Assembly: GCA_900771335.1 (NCBI GenBank)
Contig: CAAGNP010000010.1
Coordinates: 1 to 13,983 of the forward strand
Direction: 5' to 3'
Length of the DNA stretch: 13,983 bases
Source of the DNA: Rikenellaceae bacterium
GTDB lineage: Bacteria > Bacteroidota > Bacteroidia > Bacteroidales > UBA932
In this document: piece after piece, positions 13,878 through 13,983 of the stretch
Position numbering within the stretch: position 1 is the stretch's first letter
How the letters are laid out: each line of letters begins with the position of its first letter
Notes under the pieces: generated by a model
Databases searched by the model: none
What the model was told of the DNA's origin: nothing
Seen by the model: the letters and a program-made list of their open reading frames with translations, nothing else
Program-made: the position numbers and the translations under genes

Positions 13878-13983
13878 TGATCTGACCCCAAGAAGTTGGA
13901 CGGATTAATAATAGTTTTATTGGTAAAGAGTTCGGTATTGCACCGGACTCTTTCCTTTTAATCTCAGTTTTATTCTGTCATTG
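13878..13983 (-). mobile_element. Partial IS3-family (IS150-like) element, right end, inverted
   Basis: A 25-nt terminal repeat at 13878-13902 (TGATCTGACCCC...GTTGGACG) matches the one at 93-117 at 22 of 25 positions in opposite orientation. Inside it, the - strand carries the 3' end of a transposase gene. The rest lies beyond the window. The coding parts of the two copies differ at about 11 of 63 bases, so these are related but distinct elements rather than fresh copies of one. Confidence 0.8.
13917..13982 (-). CDS. IS3-family transposase (OrfB), C-terminal fragment
   Basis: Reads NDRIKLRLKGKSPVQYRTLY plus Q and stops at TAA (13919-13917). Same tail motif as the fragment at 1-81, with three substitutions (K for N, T for A, Y for F) over the shared 21 residues and an earlier stop. 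Only the tail after the catalytic domain is present because the window ends here. Confidence 0.75.
   Translation of the reverse strand, partial: NDRIKLRLKGKSPVQYRTLYQ

Noticed and set aside
1..13983. Composite transposon carrying the whole window
   Set aside because: The two IS ends have diverged by about 17% over the coding tail and the cargo is core housekeeping genes (parE, rpsU, hpf, mutAB), with no sign of foreign composition.

Overview
The window reads as chromosome from a member of the Bacteroidota, most likely the Bacteroidales. Three things point there. Promoters have the Bacteroidota form (TTG, 19 nt, TAnnTTTG); most starts lack a Shine-Dalgarno while rpsU carries a near-perfect one; and the gene content fits (two-subunit methylmalonyl-CoA mutase, rpsU next to a Xer recombinase and a short HPF, Bacteroidota-type ParE). 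I do not assign a genus.

Layout, left to right. (1) 1-117 is the 3' end of an IS3-family (IS150-like) transposase gene with its right terminal inverted repeat. (2) 118-409 has no recognisable gene but ends in a good promoter. (3) 410-4270 is a tight four-gene operon on +: an ABC-2 type ATPase and permease, then a 5'-nucleotidase split into two secreted proteins, the nucleotide-binding (C-terminal) domain first and the metallophosphoesterase lipoprotein second. (4) 4288-4399 is a GC-rich, cloverleaf-like palindromic element between convergent genes. (5) 6832 down to 4417 (- strand) holds parE and a PlsC-like acyltransferase. (6) 8156 down to 6941 (- strand) holds xerC and hpf, divergent from rpsU (8231-8422, +), with two promoters lying back to back on the same ~30 bp. 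(7) 9653 down to 8538 (- strand) is a class-C beta-lactamase-like serine hydrolase lipoprotein. (8) 9766-13836 (+) is mutA-mutB, the two subunits of the adenosylcobalamin enzyme of the succinate-propionate route. (9) 13878-13983 is a second, diverged IS3-family end in inverted orientation relative to the first.

Most of the content is core metabolism and housekeeping: propionate formation, decatenation by topoisomerase IV, chromosome-dimer resolution, and ribosome composition and hibernation. The most interesting points are non-coding: the cloverleaf palindrome, the rpsU leader with its overlapping bidirectional promoter, and the two IS ends that stop at the same transposase codon on both window edges. 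I found no convincing new defence or mobile system. The window looks like ordinary core chromosome bounded by IS copies.
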